Made by a program: the position numbers and the translations under genes. From positions 75,717,341 through 75,781,340 of the forward strand of contig OV884015.1 in NCBI GenBank assembly GCA_930367205.1: a stretch of 64,000 nt of DNA, read 5' to 3'. The notes under the pieces were generated by a model, which was not told the DNA's origin, searched no databases, and saw nothing but the letters and a program-made list of their open reading frames with translations. Positions within the stretch are counted from its first letter, which is position 1; each line of letters begins with the position of its first letter. Origin of the DNA: Acanthosoma haemorrhoidale (Eukaryota > Arthropoda > Insecta > Hemiptera > Acanthosomatidae). Below, piece by piece: positions 1-13,059 of this stretch.

Positions 1-1205
1 TCAATCAAAATCAAGAATAGTTACTAACAATTACTGAACAAAAAAAGTATTTCTTTTGTTTAAACAAATTGTACAGTTAATGACCAAATGTAAGCGTTTT
101 GTATATTTATTTTCTTTGTCTTTTTATTAGAAAAGTCTTGAATTGTAAATCCTGCTTTTAAATGGCAACCATACAGTTTTATTAGACAATAAACGTAATT
201 CGACATTGCAATAACTCTCTTGAAACAAGCGGTCCTTTAAATAGTTTCTTTAGCGGTTTTAATTTTTTACCATCAGGTGAGTATTATCCTCGTGTGGACA
301 TTGCCAATTTCAAATATATGGCACACGTGTTTTCTTTTTTCACTGACAAGCGTTGTTAAATTACATACTTATTATAACATAAAATATAAAAAATCCCTAC
401 CCAAAATATGTGCCACCCGGGAAGGACCAACCCCTTTGCCCCCCCCCTCCCTCCTAGGTACGTTACTGCCTCGGATATTCGAGGAGGTGGGAATCCTAAC
501 GGCATTTGCTTTGAATTAGAATCTCATCATAAGATGAGAAACGTTGAGACATTTGGTAGTAAGATACAATCGTTTGTATCCTGCTAAACGAGCTTACGTA
601 TCGTTGCCTGCGTCCCGGAATGTACTTTCAAATGCGATTTGTATAATATCAGAGGCAACATACGAGCAGAAAGTACTTTTTATTGCTTGGGGGGGGGGGA
701 GGGGCAAATGGCATTACCATGTATAAAGGTCGTCGTAGCTGTCTCTCCAAGACCTGGCTTTAGAGTGCGCTTACTATAGATATCGGTTTTCCACAATTAC
801 TTGTAAATAAACTTATATTTACAATGATTTTTAATGACATCATCCGTTCTACGTACTCCATGTAACGTCACAAATTACATAATTACACAAGTTAAGAACA
901 TACACATAAATGACATAAAAAAGAACGTTTTAACACGAAGTTTCGGTGCAACAATGCTGGTTGAAATGGGAATTATTTTCGGGAAAGGATGTAAATTATA
1001 AGATATTTTACTTTTGTACTAGTGACCTTTCGGTAGTCACATTACTCCAAGACCGTCTTCAATGGCTATAATATGAAAATGCTAGGTTTAAAGCAAGTTT
1101 GCTATATAAATATTTCTGATTTATATGTATATATATTTTTTTCTTAGGGCCAAATATTTATAGTAACATCGAGTAGTACTCTAGTTTTTAAAGCTTTTTT
1201 TTTAC
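1..1205. other. AT-rich stretch, no gene recognised
   Basis: No protein-like reading frame, RNA gene or repeat family could be identified. Short open frames at 277-519 and 544-726 have no recognisable domain. The sequence contains a C-run near 440 and a G-run near 690, which are simple-sequence noise. Confidence 0.6.
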
Positions 1206-1297
1206 TATGTATTTAGGCTTCCATCTCGACAAAAGGCTGACATGGCACCCACATACTAGACTAAAAAGGCAAGAACTAAACAGACGCTTTGGACAAC
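1206..1297 (+). mobile_element. LINE-A ORF2 scrap (Jockey-like LINE)
   Basis: About 90 bp closely match the + strand of the full-length LINE at 35425-40219, in the reverse-transcriptase region after the FADD motif (about 39392-39482). The encoded stretch corresponds to the conserved 'GFHLDKRLTW' segment. It stops where the poly-T tail of the next LINE begins, so it is probably a remnant into which LINE-B inserted. Neither the LINE-A 5' end nor its 3' terminus is present. Confidence 0.7.
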
Positions 1298-1818
1298 TTT
1301 TTTTTTTTTTTTTTCTTAGCTCTCAAACTTATAAAAATAGGATGTCGGAAAAATAAAGGAAAATTATTTTGGGCTAATGAGTGCCTTTCACTAAGGGGAG
1401 TCCCCCATTTGAAGGATGTATGAGAAGGATATAGGGTGTGGAATCAGGAAGGTAGTGAGAGTCTACCGAGGGTGGAGCCTAGGGGTACCTAGGCAATGGT
1501 TTGAAGTCGGCCAGGCCAAGCCTGGCCCGCCCAATAAATAAGAAATAAGTCGGCCTCTCGGCCGGAAGGTCAACCCTGCTTAAACAGGTAGATGGGGTCT
1601 CGTAGCTTCGGTTGAGTCGGCCGAGAGATCGGTCTCGATCTCTCGGCTGGGTGTAGATCTTCAGTCTCCGTCTGGGGGCTAGCTAGCGTTCGATCACGTC
1701 CATCTGTCTCCAGGCTTCGGCGGTCCAGCAGATTTCAGGCGGTCCAGATTGAGGCGTACCGATAAAGCCGGGCTGTGAAGTAGGTGTCCGAGGCTGAAGA
1801 ATTTCTTCCTAACACTCT

Positions 1819-2163
1819 TTAACTTCTTGCTGAGATGTGTTGTGAACGACAAGTGTAGCGTAGTTTGTTGCTTACAGGGCACTCATTGCCTTCTAATACG
1901 AAGGATTTCGGGAGCTTCTTTCTTCCGGATTTATAGCTGAATATAATTCCTTGCGTCTTGGCCGGGTTGACTTTAATGTGGACGGCATCGAGTTTCTCGG
2001 CGATCTGTTGACTGGCGCTCTTAGCGAATTTCAGGGCTCTGGTGGGATTGATGCTAGTGCTGTAAACACCTATGTCGTCTGCATACACCGGTACCTCGAA
2101 GTTAGGGTACGAGGCTCCTGCGATGTGGGCGGTGTAAATGTTGAACAGCAGGGGGCCTAGCAC
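1819..2163 (-). pseudogene. LINE-B reverse transcriptase fragment, motif C part
   Basis: This 114-codon frame continues the same gene. It starts at GPLLFNIYTAH (end of motif B) and includes YADDIGVYSTS, where the two Asp of motif C are present. Further on, a KVNPAKTQGIIFSYKS-like thumb segment is visible, as is normal for Jockey-clade RTs. The frame is lost at the junction near 1860. It is about one eighth of a complete ORF2, and the lack of any upstream endonuclease shows the insertion was 5' truncated. Confidence 0.75.
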
Positions 2164-2431
2164 CGATCCTTGGGGGACACCGGCAGTGTAATTTCTTCGG
2201 GTTGTAGACGTAGTGCCTATACGAACCGAAAAAGTTCTGCCTGTAAGATAGGAACCTCATCAGGTTCTGCAGCTGATCCGAGAATTCATATTCCCTCAGA
2301 CGTTGGAGTAGGATGTAGTGGTCCACAGAGTCGAAAGCTTTCGAACAGTCCAGTGAAATCATAGCGGTAGCTCTGTTGCTCCGGACGTTCGATGCGACGT
2401 GGTGCTGCAATCTCACCAGGTTGTTGTTCAC
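2102..2431 (-). pseudogene. LINE-B reverse transcriptase fragment, motif A part
   Basis: This 109-codon frame begins within the finger/palm region. It contains NNNLVRLQHHV, typical of the segment before motif A, and then the motif A segment SLDCSKAFDSVDH with its catalytic Asp. Its last 20 or so residues are read out of frame: the expected GxPQGS/GP motif B appears only in the overlapping frame 1819-2163. It is therefore a frameshifted pseudogene of a Jockey-clade ORF2, with no start codon of its own in context. It would have acted as the reverse transcriptase in target-primed reverse transcription. Confidence 0.75.
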
Positions 2432-2478
2432 ACTTAAGCCTGTGCTGAAACCAGTCTGCTCTGGTGGGATGACTTCAT

Positions 2479-3637
2479 CTTCATCATTTTATGTAAATTT
2501 AGGTTAATTATTTAATTAAGTATTGTTACATATTTATTTGGGAGTGATACATACTTTTTTAAAAAAAATTAAATCGAAACACGTAGGTTATGGATTCTTG
2601 GAACAGCTGGCTGCCCTTATTCATTTGGATAATTATACTGAAAATCGATAACTTTCCTAAATTCGCGGAAAACCTTACTCCTTCACCTTTACACTAGTGA
2701 TTCCCATTGGTAGAAATTATCTCTTTGATTCATCCGATTTCATGATGTGATTTTATGCAGTGAACATATAAATAGGGCCAATTCCGTCTATTTAGAAGAC
2801 TAACTATTCCTCTTAACACCATAGTGTCAAATCTGCGACTGCGTTGATAGCTAACTATTAGTTCTCTTCGCACTTGAAATGCCACTGATAAGGAAATTTA
2901 TGGATAGACATCTGCAAGTGACTTTTCCTCCCCAAAAGGACCCCAGCACGCACTTGGGGTAACCCCCAAATTACCTGGACAGGCCATAAAGACTCTATAC
3001 ATGGGGATTTCGATTGAAAACTCATTCCTTTATAATTAACCAGCTTCTAAGAAGCTAATTTAGTTTGATCCAAAATCATGTACTTACAATATATTTGATT
3101 GTGCCGTAAACAAAACGTTATGCAAACTAAAACTGTAGCTATTTCTGTTTAGAGAGTTTAGGACGGAAGAAACAGAAAAAAAAAGTAAAATTGTCGAGGT
3201 TTTGCCGTTCTTTTGATAAAAACCAATTACAATTTTAAAACAATTTTTTTTCACAGTTTTCTCCTATTTGTGCTAATTAACTACTGGCCGGAAATTGTAT
3301 TAGTACGAAACCACAAGAGTACGTCTCTTCTTTGGAATAGTCTTACAATAATTTTTATTTTTTTGTATAGGTATAACTTTTTTGAAATTTTACAATATAA
3401 CGAAATATAATAAACGAAACGTACCCAATAAATGCCTTCCAACTGAAACTTTATTTTTACATCACAGTAATTACCATTACCCTCTCATAAAACTTTTGCT
3501 ATGCTAATAAAATAAATAAGGATTGCATTAATGGAATTGAGTGATGAGGTGATGTGATGGTGTGATGACATCTCACACAAAATGTGTTCTGTTAATTTAT
3601 GTAAGTAGAGGGACTGATTTAGTTTTGTTTTGTGCAG
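2479..3637. other. AT-rich stretch, no gene recognised
   Basis: Nothing identifiable. A TATAAATA-like string lies near 2769, but no transcript or LTR structure supports it as a promoter. The 3213-3410 and 3485-3673 frames are low-complexity translations of AT-rich DNA. Confidence 0.55.
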
Positions 3638-3681
3638 GTAGCGATCGCCTTGAAAGAAGATGTCCCTGCTCAACGTTACAG
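3638..3681 (+). other. Candidate 44-bp internal exon of an unknown host gene
   Basis: A pyrimidine-leaning stretch ending TTTTGTGCAG precedes 3638, and a strong donor, ACAG|GTAAGC, follows 3681. The enclosed 44 bp is richer in G+C than its surroundings and reads without a stop in the frame starting at 3638, giving a protein-like VAIALKEDVPAQRY segment. This would be a microexon whose flanking exons lie outside the recognisable sequence. The gene is not identified. Chance occurrence of paired splice consensus sites over 64 kb is quite possible. Confidence 0.2.
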
Positions 3682-5694
3682 GTAAGCAAGCCTCTCAATA
3701 TTTATCAGGCCGTGGCGTTCTTACTGCCACTGCCTTTGTCATAGCCGGCAGATATCCTTACGTTCGACAATCATCATTATCAGTCACTGGAATCGATTCC
3801 AAGTATTTATTTTACTTAACTGTAATAAATCAAACAATGGAATTAGAAGGAACTTTATATGAACACTGAAGAGGTACGAACAGGGTGTTGATTAGTTAAT
3901 TTGTTAACCAACAGAGCAAATATAGAAAAAAATCTTCAGTACCTAAAATCTTAAAAATTACATGTTACGAATAATATTTTATTGAAATATTATATTTGTC
4001 ATTTTCTCAAAACTAAATACTTAATCTGATAAAAAATCAGTTTATTAAAATTTATTTGAATACATAGCTCGTACTAATCTTTGTTCAATATTTTAAAGCT
4101 ATTACCTCACAGAAACCATTTTTCATGGTTTATTCTAAAATGGATGTAATTAAAGCATTATATTAAAAAATAAATATTATTTTTGCGACTATCAATGAAG
4201 GTTTAAAATGTTTTATTTTTTACTTCATTCATTAGAAACATAGAATTATAATAAATAACAAATAAATATTTTTCTCCCCTTCTGAGACTGGTATAATATT
4301 TCTTCAAGATTTTTTTTTCTTTCCTGTATTCTTTTTCGACCACGTTCTCACTGTATAATTGCGTAAAATAATTAAGTAATTATTAAAGTAGAACTAATAC
4401 AATTTTCAAAAGTTGTTAACTATTTACATCCGCGCTAGTAAGTAATATTTTGTAACTAAGCCATTTTTGAATTTCACTAAGGCTTATGCAAAATGAACGG
4501 TGTCTTCTATAAAGAAATGGATGAATTCGGTAGGAGAGGTAGGAAAATTCATTCATCAACTTTTTCCAGGGGCGGAAAACCGGATTAAAAAGTTCTATAT
4601 TTCTTCAATGGTGTTTTTTCTTCTTTGCTTTCATTATTGCCTACTTTGATATGACAATTTTTTAATTTATCACATTTTTTCGACTAACCCAGAGTAATTG
4701 CTTTTATACCGGAGAAAGAACTTATATACTGAATAGAGCCCACCTCCCGTAGATCACATTTATGCCAGCTAATGGTACTTTTTTTGTTTTTGATTTTGTG
4801 TAGTAAATAGGGTCTCTTTGAGGAACGTGAAATAATCCTTCTGGTATCAATGAGGTATTCACCATCCCCCTCACTCAGAATAAGGATAATTAATTACGTA
4901 AGTAAAAAGTAAACGGGTTTATATAAATAAACAAAGCTTATTGAAAGTAAGAATTGGTTTTCGTAATAAAGCTGATTTTACTCAATTCAATTTCAAAATC
5001 GTCTTTATTTTTGTATTTTTTTTCTCCCTTATGAATCGAAAATAGACAATAAAAATTTTACTCACTTGAAGCCAATTTATTCGAATACAATAATGAAGAA
5101 ATTGTGTGTTGTGCGCAATGTAAGTAAATGTAGCTAGAAAGGTAAGAATTACTTGGGAGGGACTTACTGGAAACTAGATAAATAGGTTGGATCACTGCAA
5201 TTCCATAAATTTTGGGGTTTGTTTTTGAATTCCATAAAGTGGGTTTTGGATGGAGTCGTAGGGAATTAAATAATGGATTATTTAGATTTGTAATGTTTCG
5301 TAAAATTTTATTTGTTGTCGAGATATGTAATATTCTGTTGCAGGTAAAATTTGAAGACAATGCCATCACAATGTAAGTTATTTTTTTTTATAAATCACTT
5401 TTACGCATAAGAACTCTTGTAACAATCTAGTAAAAAGTCATTGATAATAATTACGAGTCTCCTGTAACCTGTAATTTAAATAAATTCGCAATCGGCGTTA
5501 CAATGGCAAATTATAAATTATAGTGATTGCAATTGGTGATTTGTAATTCAACTGTCTGTAATTGTAACAATCTGCCCCGAACGCGGAGTAGAGGTGAAAA
5601 ATAAAAATGCCGTTATGATTAATCAGTCACAGTGTATTAATGATCAGAATGCTGAAGAGTTATTCTTGATTTTTTATTTTCTAATAAACTAATT
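3682..5694. other. AT-rich stretch, no gene recognised
   Basis: No domain, RNA or known repeat seen. The minus-strand frame 5058-5369 (103 codons) is Ser/Leu/Asn-rich, carries no recognisable motif and is probably not coding. Confidence 0.55.
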
Positions 5695-6024
5695 AGGTTT
5701 GCTATCCGCTGACCTAGCGTAGGGCTTCTTCGGGCTGAGGGTCATGAGTAGGCGTTCTGGTAGTGACTCGGCCTGTTTACCGCGCGCCGCTACCCTAGTC
5801 TAGATTAAATGTCGATATTTCCTATCGTTTATTGGATCTGCCATCTAATAAATTATAGCTGTCATCGGACTCTGTAAGCCTTACCTCCTAGTTCTCTTGC
5901 CCTTTTAAAGGTATATATTTTATAATTTATATTCCATTCTCAACTCTGTCATCCCGATAACAGATTACCTGTGCATTACCTACATCACTATATTGTGAGT
6001 ATCTATAGAATAAAAAAAAAAAAA
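5695..6024 (+). mobile_element. Probable retroposon 3' end with poly(A)
   Basis: A moderately GC-rich block (5700-5800) falls off toward a poly(A) run at about 6010-6024, a layout typical of the 3' untranslated end of a LINE inserted in + orientation. No coding remnant is visible, so the family is unknown. A chance A-run next to unrelated unique sequence cannot be excluded. Confidence 0.35.
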
Positions 6025-6198
6025 AATTTGTAAGATTGTAAGTTAAGTATGATGTATCACGAATTGACAGTTTCTCATTTAATTACTCAGATTTGTAAAA
6101 ACGTGGTGACTAGATTAATAATTATGACACACAAGGGAATAAAATATACGTTAGATGAAACTTAAAAGTAATTCCTGCTTAGAAAAGCAGCAAATGGC

Positions 6199-6502
<304 letters not shown>

Positions 6503-8185
6503 TTTAAAAACCTCCCAAGTTTTTTACCTATAAAGTGAAATCTAAATAGCATCAAACTTAATGTTGATTTGACATTTTCCTAGTTCCGCATTATGCACCA
6601 TTATTCTCCAAGAAAAATACATTAAATATATACGAATGTACTAGTTCTTATCTCTTTAATTATGGAAGGTAATATTACTAATGTTGTTTTAATGACGTTT
6701 ATATCATATAATGTTATTTGTTATAGTTTGATAAAAAAAAAAAGTTTAAGTAATGAAATGAACGTAACTCCTTTAGTGAACTCAAACTTTTGACCTCCAT
6801 GACTTCAGCTAATCTTCCTATATATAAAATTATAAAATAGCATTATAAAAAAGTAGCGCCTCACCAAACCTTTCCATCTTGAACTTTGGGTTGATGTATA
6901 AAAGTAACCCCGTAGGCGACAATAACGGAATATTAACCCAAAATAACGCCATTAAGTCATAAAACACAATTAAATATATTTTTCGTTCTCAAAACGAGTT
7001 TGACTAATGTCAGACAGGTTTGGTGCTATTGCCTTTTGTACAAATTTCAGTGCGTTCCTTGATAGCACCCGTTTACAATAGATGCAATCCATTTGTAATT
7101 CCAAACAATACTCATTTTTAAACAATACTTTGAACTATGCGATAAATGTTTTGGTGAAGATATAATAATTTAAGATCCTAACTTCACTTTTCAGAAGCTA
7201 TCAAAGATTTGATGTTTTTATTTTTTATCATGGTTAAGGACACTTTAAAGAATCAAAAAAGGAATTTAATGAAATTCCAGAAAATATAATTTTTTAAGCC
7301 AACTTAGAAATCACGTATTTATCGTTATGAATATGTATGTCTTTATTTATTTAAAGGAAAGGAAAATTATAATTGATCCTCATTATTATTTTCAACGAGG
7401 TTAAGTTCAGTTTTAACATCTTTGGTACTTCAAGAAAATTTGTATTTAAAATATCACCAAATAAACGAAAAAGTTTTGATAACTGCCACTTAAAAAAGTT
7501 TTAATTTTGCATACTGGAAAAAAAATTGTGAAGAACATAACAATAGATGATTTTTATGATAAGATTTTTATGTTTCCTAGTGCATATTTCCAGGACAGCA
7601 GGAAAAATAATCCTGGTCAGTGCATGGAGTTTTCATGGTCATCCCGCTGGCCGGAGCTGTACCGTGAATCAGCCCCGAACATTTCCTTTTGGATTTATGG
7701 ATCTGTTTTCTGCTTCAGCTAAACTGCCAACTCACCCTTTTTCGGTTAAAAAAAAACTTTTTGTCCCGTAAAAATATATAGAGTAACAGTAACCAGTGGC
7801 GGTAACAGTTTAATTCAGAGGCAAATGTTAAATTGCTTATATCTAAAATTTATTGCTGAAATATTCTTTTAAATATTTTTTTACTATTGAGATCAAACAT
7901 GAATAAATGTTTTACAATTAAGAACTCGTTCTAAAAATTTGTTTTTCTGAAATACAGAAATGTTTCTACCCATTTATTAGACCATGTTAGAATAAGATTA
8001 AAAATTATTAGTGTTAACTTCTTTATATGACTGTAGCTAGTAAGTGACACAGCAATATTCCTTAGAAGAACATTAAAATCTAACCATGGTACACAAATAA
8101 ATGATAAGGATTATGTGGGAAATCCGACTATAAAAAATACTTGCTTAACTAAATAGTAATGATAACAGTAATAGTTAAAAAATAA
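6503..8185. other. AT-rich stretch, no gene recognised
   Basis: No assignable feature. A short block of higher G+C content at 7590-7720 gives two overlapping frames of about 70 codons, neither with a recognisable domain. Confidence 0.55.
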
Positions 8186-8686
8186 TAGGTTGGCAAGAAA
8201 GTAATTTCCGTTTTTTTGTGTCTAACAAAAGTCACTTTTTTCTATGCAAAAAATGTACTTTAATCAGTCAAACATCTTCCATTCTGTTCGATGATATTTT
8301 GCCATCTTTCTGGTAATTTCATGATCCCGCAATCATAGATCTTCTGGTCCTTACCGGCAAGAAACCTCAACCAATTTGAGGTCATCGTATCAGGCTGTAT
8401 GGGGGATGCGACATCACTTTCCAACCAAGCTCCAATAGTTTCGTATGTGTTGCTAAAGATGTGTGAGGCCTCGCATTGTCATGGCGGAACCCAAATATCG
8501 AGCTTCTTAACAAGTCCAAGACGTCTTATATGATTTTCAATTGTTGTGTGTTTTAACTGTTTTGCAATCTCTCACACAGTTATATGATGATTCGATTCAA
8601 TTATGGCTTTCATTTTGTCATCATCAACTTCGGAAGCTCGACCAGAACGTTGGTCATCAAACTCAACTGAACTTTATAATAATCTA
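8186..8686 (-). mobile_element. Mariner element remnant (irritans-type), minus strand, 5' end missing
   Basis: The left end carries a terminal inverted repeat beginning TAGGTTGGCAAGAAAGTAAT at 8186. Reading the minus strand, the transposase C-terminus is clear: KDQKIYDCGIMKLPERWQN then IIEQNGRCLTD and a stop at about 8252. Upstream, a helix-turn-helix segment (EVDDDKMKAIIESN ... KHTTIENHIRRLGLVKKLDIWVP) is followed directly by an ASHIFSNT-like stretch that belongs after the second catalytic Asp. The catalytic core between WVP and NARPHT has therefore been deleted, near 8480-8490. The N-terminus is missing beyond 8683, where the next mariner begins. The element is non-autonomous and dead. Confidence 0.85.
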
Positions 8687-9000
8687 TTGTGTTGGCAAGA
8701 AAGTATTTTCGGTTTGCACCAGTATATAGCGTTATGCTTGTTTGTTATTCTTTTTTCATTGTTAGAACTTTTTTCTTTTGCGATTCGGTAATCGATATCT
8801 ATATGTTGCTATAGAAAGAAATTATGTGTAATTTTGTTTACAACTGTCAGTTTACGGTCAGTTTTAACATGGAGTGCCAAAATAAGCATTTTTGACACAT
8901 TTTACTTTTTATTTTCATAAAGGCAAGAAAGCGGCTGAGGCGTGCTCACAAATAAATGCCTATGAAACTAATAAATTAGATATACTCGGTGTGACGTAAT
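8687..9000 (+). mobile_element. Second mariner fragment, plus strand, 5' end only
   Basis: After a TA dinucleotide, a second mariner inverted repeat (GTTGGCAAGAAAGTATTTTC, from 8691) begins in + orientation. About 180 bp later, at 8870, a start codon opens the transposase N-terminus MECQNKHF, continued in another frame as FYFHKGKKAAEACSQ. This is the classic mariner N-terminal DNA-binding start, broken by an in-frame TGA and a frameshift. Homology fades near 9000. It probably inserted at a TA inside the first mariner and later lost its right part. Confidence 0.75.
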
Positions 9001-9585
9001 TTATGACTAAAGATTGAAGAGATGGTAGTAAATCTTAAACGCTACAGAAAAGTTCATTTAGACTATGGTCTAATTCTGAACAGGGAAGGAATAAATTGAA
9101 TTTTTTTTTATGTTTGTCATGTTTTTCGTTAATATTTTATAGAAAACAATAGCTAAAAAACCTGTTCAAGTTAGCTCATTTTTAATTGCAGCTTCGTAAA
9201 CTAGAGAAAATTTTCTTTAAAAACAAGTAGAATTTGTTTTTGTAAAAAACATTTGAAGAGTGCTTTCAAGTGGCTAAATTACGCAAAGATCTGTTTTTCG
9301 TAAAGTCATGGATTATTCTCGATTTTGTTTATCAGCGTCCGATGGGACTACTGATTCCTCACTTTTAGAAAAACTTCCTTGTTTAATAAGCCCTAAGCCC
9401 ATGCTAAATAAGTTGAGGTCTGTTACAGAATAAACTGAGATTCGCCACCAGCTTTGTAAAACAATTACGAGATTCTGTAAAATAAATACATTATAACAAA
9501 GGTAATTCGTAAAATAAATAATTCCTTTTCTTCTGTGACCTGTGATCAGTGGTCCTGTGTTATATAAATAAAAGCTAACAACGAT
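9001..9585. other. AT-rich stretch, no gene recognised
   Basis: No coding, RNA or repeat signature seen. Confidence 0.55.
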
Positions 9586-9589
9586 TCAC

Positions 9590-10150
9590 AGATTGGTTTG
9601 TCTCGGTATTATTGGAGTAATGAAAGCAATCCAAACAAAAGGTTTAGAGGCTCTCCTCCAACTAACTCCTCTCCTAATCTGAATTGAGATGGAGGTGGCC
9701 ACTATAATGTTAGCAGCTAATGGACGGTGGTTCGACAAGGTGCCCATTGTAGGTCGGGTGTCATCAGGTAAGGAGCCTGATTTACTTATCTTGCAATATA
9801 TGGCACCCACTATAAGATTCATCCCCTCCCAGCCAACCAAAGCTCGCAAACTGCTCCTTCCCTCCAACAGCTTGGTTTGGTCAAGGATGGATCATATAAG
9901 GAGCCGGAAAAACATCAACCAATAACCTATCCCTGATAAGCACATCCCAGAACCCATTTGCCCCAAATACAAATTGGAGTACCTCCTACCACTTTTTGGG
10001 AGAGTGCGAGGCATTCAGCAAATTACAAGTGTAAGAGTTTACACCTTAGGCTGCGCTAGAATCCCACTTAACTCCATCAAATGGAGGTCAATTCTTATAT
10101 TTTTTAGGACACGTAGATTCCCTCAGAAACAGTAGCGTGGCATGGCTATA
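9590..10150 (+). pseudogene. LINE ORF2 C-terminal remnant (RNase H / Cys-rich tail type)
   Basis: Plus-strand translation gives a GVMKAIQTKGLEALLQLTP segment followed by an EVATIMLAANGRW-like segment. This resembles the linker after the reverse transcriptase in R1/I-type LINEs (typically '...TPTxALExLLNLxPL...A...RL...G.W'). Near 9980-10010 a HFLGECEAF segment resembles the HLLCECPAL zinc-like tail of the same families. An RNase H catalytic core is not visible between them, so the copy is internally deleted, and stops and frame changes are present. Exact clade is uncertain. Confidence 0.55.
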
Positions 10151-13059
10151 ATACATGGCTGGTAAAAAGGTCTATGTGCCGGACCAAAGAAATCGTATTG
10201 TTCCCTCCTTCACTGCGCAACTTTAAATCTATTTAAATCGAGTGGGTAATAGAATTGATACAATCAGGAATTTCTTTTTTAGGTTACAGTATCTAATGTA
10301 TCCTTAGTAATAAGAAACAAATTAGGGCATTAAAAGTGATGTAATTTAGTTAATTCAGTAACGATTTGCAAAACATTGTGAGTATGAATGTTTATCAATT
10401 AGGGTAATAAAAAACAAAATTAATAAATATGCTATATAAAGAAAAATATTAATATTTCAATCATTATATATTGATAAAAATTGTTTTCAATGTTATAAAA
10501 AGAGTACTAATTATATTGTATTTGAAATATATTAATTGGCAATATAGAAATTCTTTTCTTGGGAGTTTTACTGAATAATGATTGAACTAGGCAACTTTGA
10601 GCCACGTGCTGCATCGAAGCCCCGAGGCAGTAAATTAGCTATGGAATCAGCACAATTCATACTCCCATATATGGGTCAAACTTTCTGCCTAGTAGCTATC
10701 CTGTCAACCGTAAACGTGTATTGTATGTAGTATATTTAGTCTTACAAACCATGTAATTCATAATACAGAAGCAAATGTTACTTTATTTTTTAAATCTAGA
10801 GTAAGATATGAGACACAAATTTACATAGTCAGTCCACTTCACGATAGGAGGATTCGTTTAAACATGAATAATTATAAAAATGTCATTCTTGTCTGACAGT
10901 ATGCAAAATTATTATTGCGGTGTCCAATCATTACAAATGGCTTACAACTGTTCATCAAGCAATAGTTTGTGATCTTTCTAATATTATAATTACTATCCGA
11001 GAAAATATAGATTCTTTGAGTTGATTATAATCACCTCAAGAGCAACATAATTACACTTATCATCAATATAATAGCGCAAATGCACGCTAATGTTCTTCAG
11101 AACATGTTTAAGAATAGTTACTAAAAGTGATCTTCGCGTAACAATTATTTCATTTACTTTACAGAATTGTATTAAGTTCTCCTCATCAATAGGAATCCAG
11201 GAACACACTTTGGCCCTATTTTAATCATGAAATTTTTCACATTGAATACGCGTAGATTATAAGAAATAATTATTTGTCAAACTATAGATAAATGTTACCT
11301 TGGACCATGCATGAAAATAAAAAAAAAACCTGTACATCAAATTAACTAGAGATACAATGGAAATTAGTCGCTGTGATAGCCACATCGAACAGAATATAGT
11401 ATAAATTTTGTATGATATCTGAATAATATTAAAAGACTAGGTGCTGTCTAAATGATTGGATTGAAGAATTATTTACTTCATCCTTCGAAAAGCATGCCTC
11501 TAGATTGTAGGTGATATAAGTAACAGAACTATGACACTGATATGATATAATTGTTTGATACATTGTGTAAATAAATTAGTTTAACTTTAGTAGCGGACTG
11601 AAAAAATGTGGTTATAGATCGGATAAATATCTGATGCAACACACCAAGGTCACATTGACTCTCAAATGGATAAAATATCACTAATTGTGAACGAAAAATA
11701 ATTAATGGTAATAAAGCGCAGTGTCACTTCTTGATTCTTGTCATCATTGAAAACACTAGGCAAACGAAAGTAATATAGTTTCTTCGTTATCATCAGTTTC
11801 ACTTCAAGGGAATCGTACAGGAAAGATGTAATCAAATATTGCTTAATTATTTATAGCCATTGCGTGGACGAGGTGATTTAGATTTAAGGCCTACGTTTGC
11901 GCGTGACCTGCCTGCTGTGTTTACATTACATTAGTATTTTTCCCCATCTCATCCATTTTGAAAACAACTCGTTTAAATTTGTAGCTAACAACAATATAGA
12001 CAAATAACTTTACAACTTATGAAAAAAAGAATTGTAAAAATGCGAAATATTTACATAAAAACTTAATAAAGCAGGACTTGTTATTTTGTTTGAATATGTC
12101 TCATACTATTATTGCGTTACCGCATAAACTTGCTGTTATCCACGGTGAAAGAACATAAATTAAATTTTAAGAAATAAAATAGCTTGTCTCCATGTCCAAT
12201 ATATTGGCTTTTGACTCTTGAAAAGCCATTCTCAGTACTTTAATAGTTAATTTAAATGGAAAATAAGAATTAATGAAAAATAAATGGAAAAAAATCCGAG
12301 TAGGGCTGCTACCCTAAATTAAATAATAAATTATATTAATAAAAAAAAAAAATAAAAGGATTCGAGGATATTAAGAGGGAGAAAGCAAGAGTGAGAGAGA
12401 AAGAGAAAACGAGATTGTGCGTGAGCTACTCAGATGAATTCAAAGAAAAAACTACTCAGTATTTTGGCCCAGTTAATTTAGTTTTCAAATCATCTCGGTC
12501 ACTACAAATCCCATTTCTCAACAAATAAACGACTAAAAATGTGATTAAATAATTAAATGGAGCGAATTAAAATTAGTATGATTTATACTTCTGGAAACCA
12601 ATGGGAATTAGGAAAAGAAATCCCGAAAATCAGAAAATACTTGCACTCTACAGTGTAACCACAATTTATTTTATTCTGATACAAACTTCTGGGAACTTTA
12701 CCATCATTCCCACTCATATTGTAATTAAAGTGATAGAATATGGAATACAATAACAAGTTTAAATAATATCTCCTATTATCCTGACGCAGCCAGATCCGCT
12801 ACTCTATGAGTATTCTATCAATGAGTAACCTATTCTATCAATTAAACTGATATTTGATTGATTTAAATAATTGAGAAGGGTGGTATAGCCTCCGAAAGCG
12901 CTATAAGTAAAAAATATAATGTGGATAGACCAGATATAAATTTATTAGTTTTAAAAATTATGTTCGATTGGGTCGTTTAATGACATCAAAACAGAAGTTA
13001 CATTTTCAGTTTGATTTTTCACTTGAAGTAAAAATATACTGAACTTATCCATACAGTCT
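10151..13059. other. Long AT-rich stretch, no gene recognised
   Basis: Nothing identifiable in 2.9 kb. The minus-strand frame 10993-11208 (71 codons) shows no motif or splice context. A-rich tracts occur near 12340. Confidence 0.55.

Larger units (their letters stand above)
1298..2478 (-). mobile_element. LINE-B copy, 5'-truncated Jockey-like LINE
   Basis: A minus-strand non-LTR retrotransposon whose poly(A) tail appears as a T-run at about 1300-1316. Two minus-strand frames, 2102-2431 and 1819-2163, hold neighbouring parts of one reverse transcriptase. The first has motif A with an SLDCSKAFDSVDH-like segment; the second has the GPLLFNIY and YADDIGVYS motifs. They overlap in different frames, so a frameshift separates them. 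The C-terminal part is internally deleted near 1722-1752 compared with the related piece at 56519-56900. The 3' untranslated part recurs at 51769-52146. This is a dead copy; its 5' end, near 2478, is truncated. Confidence 0.8.
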
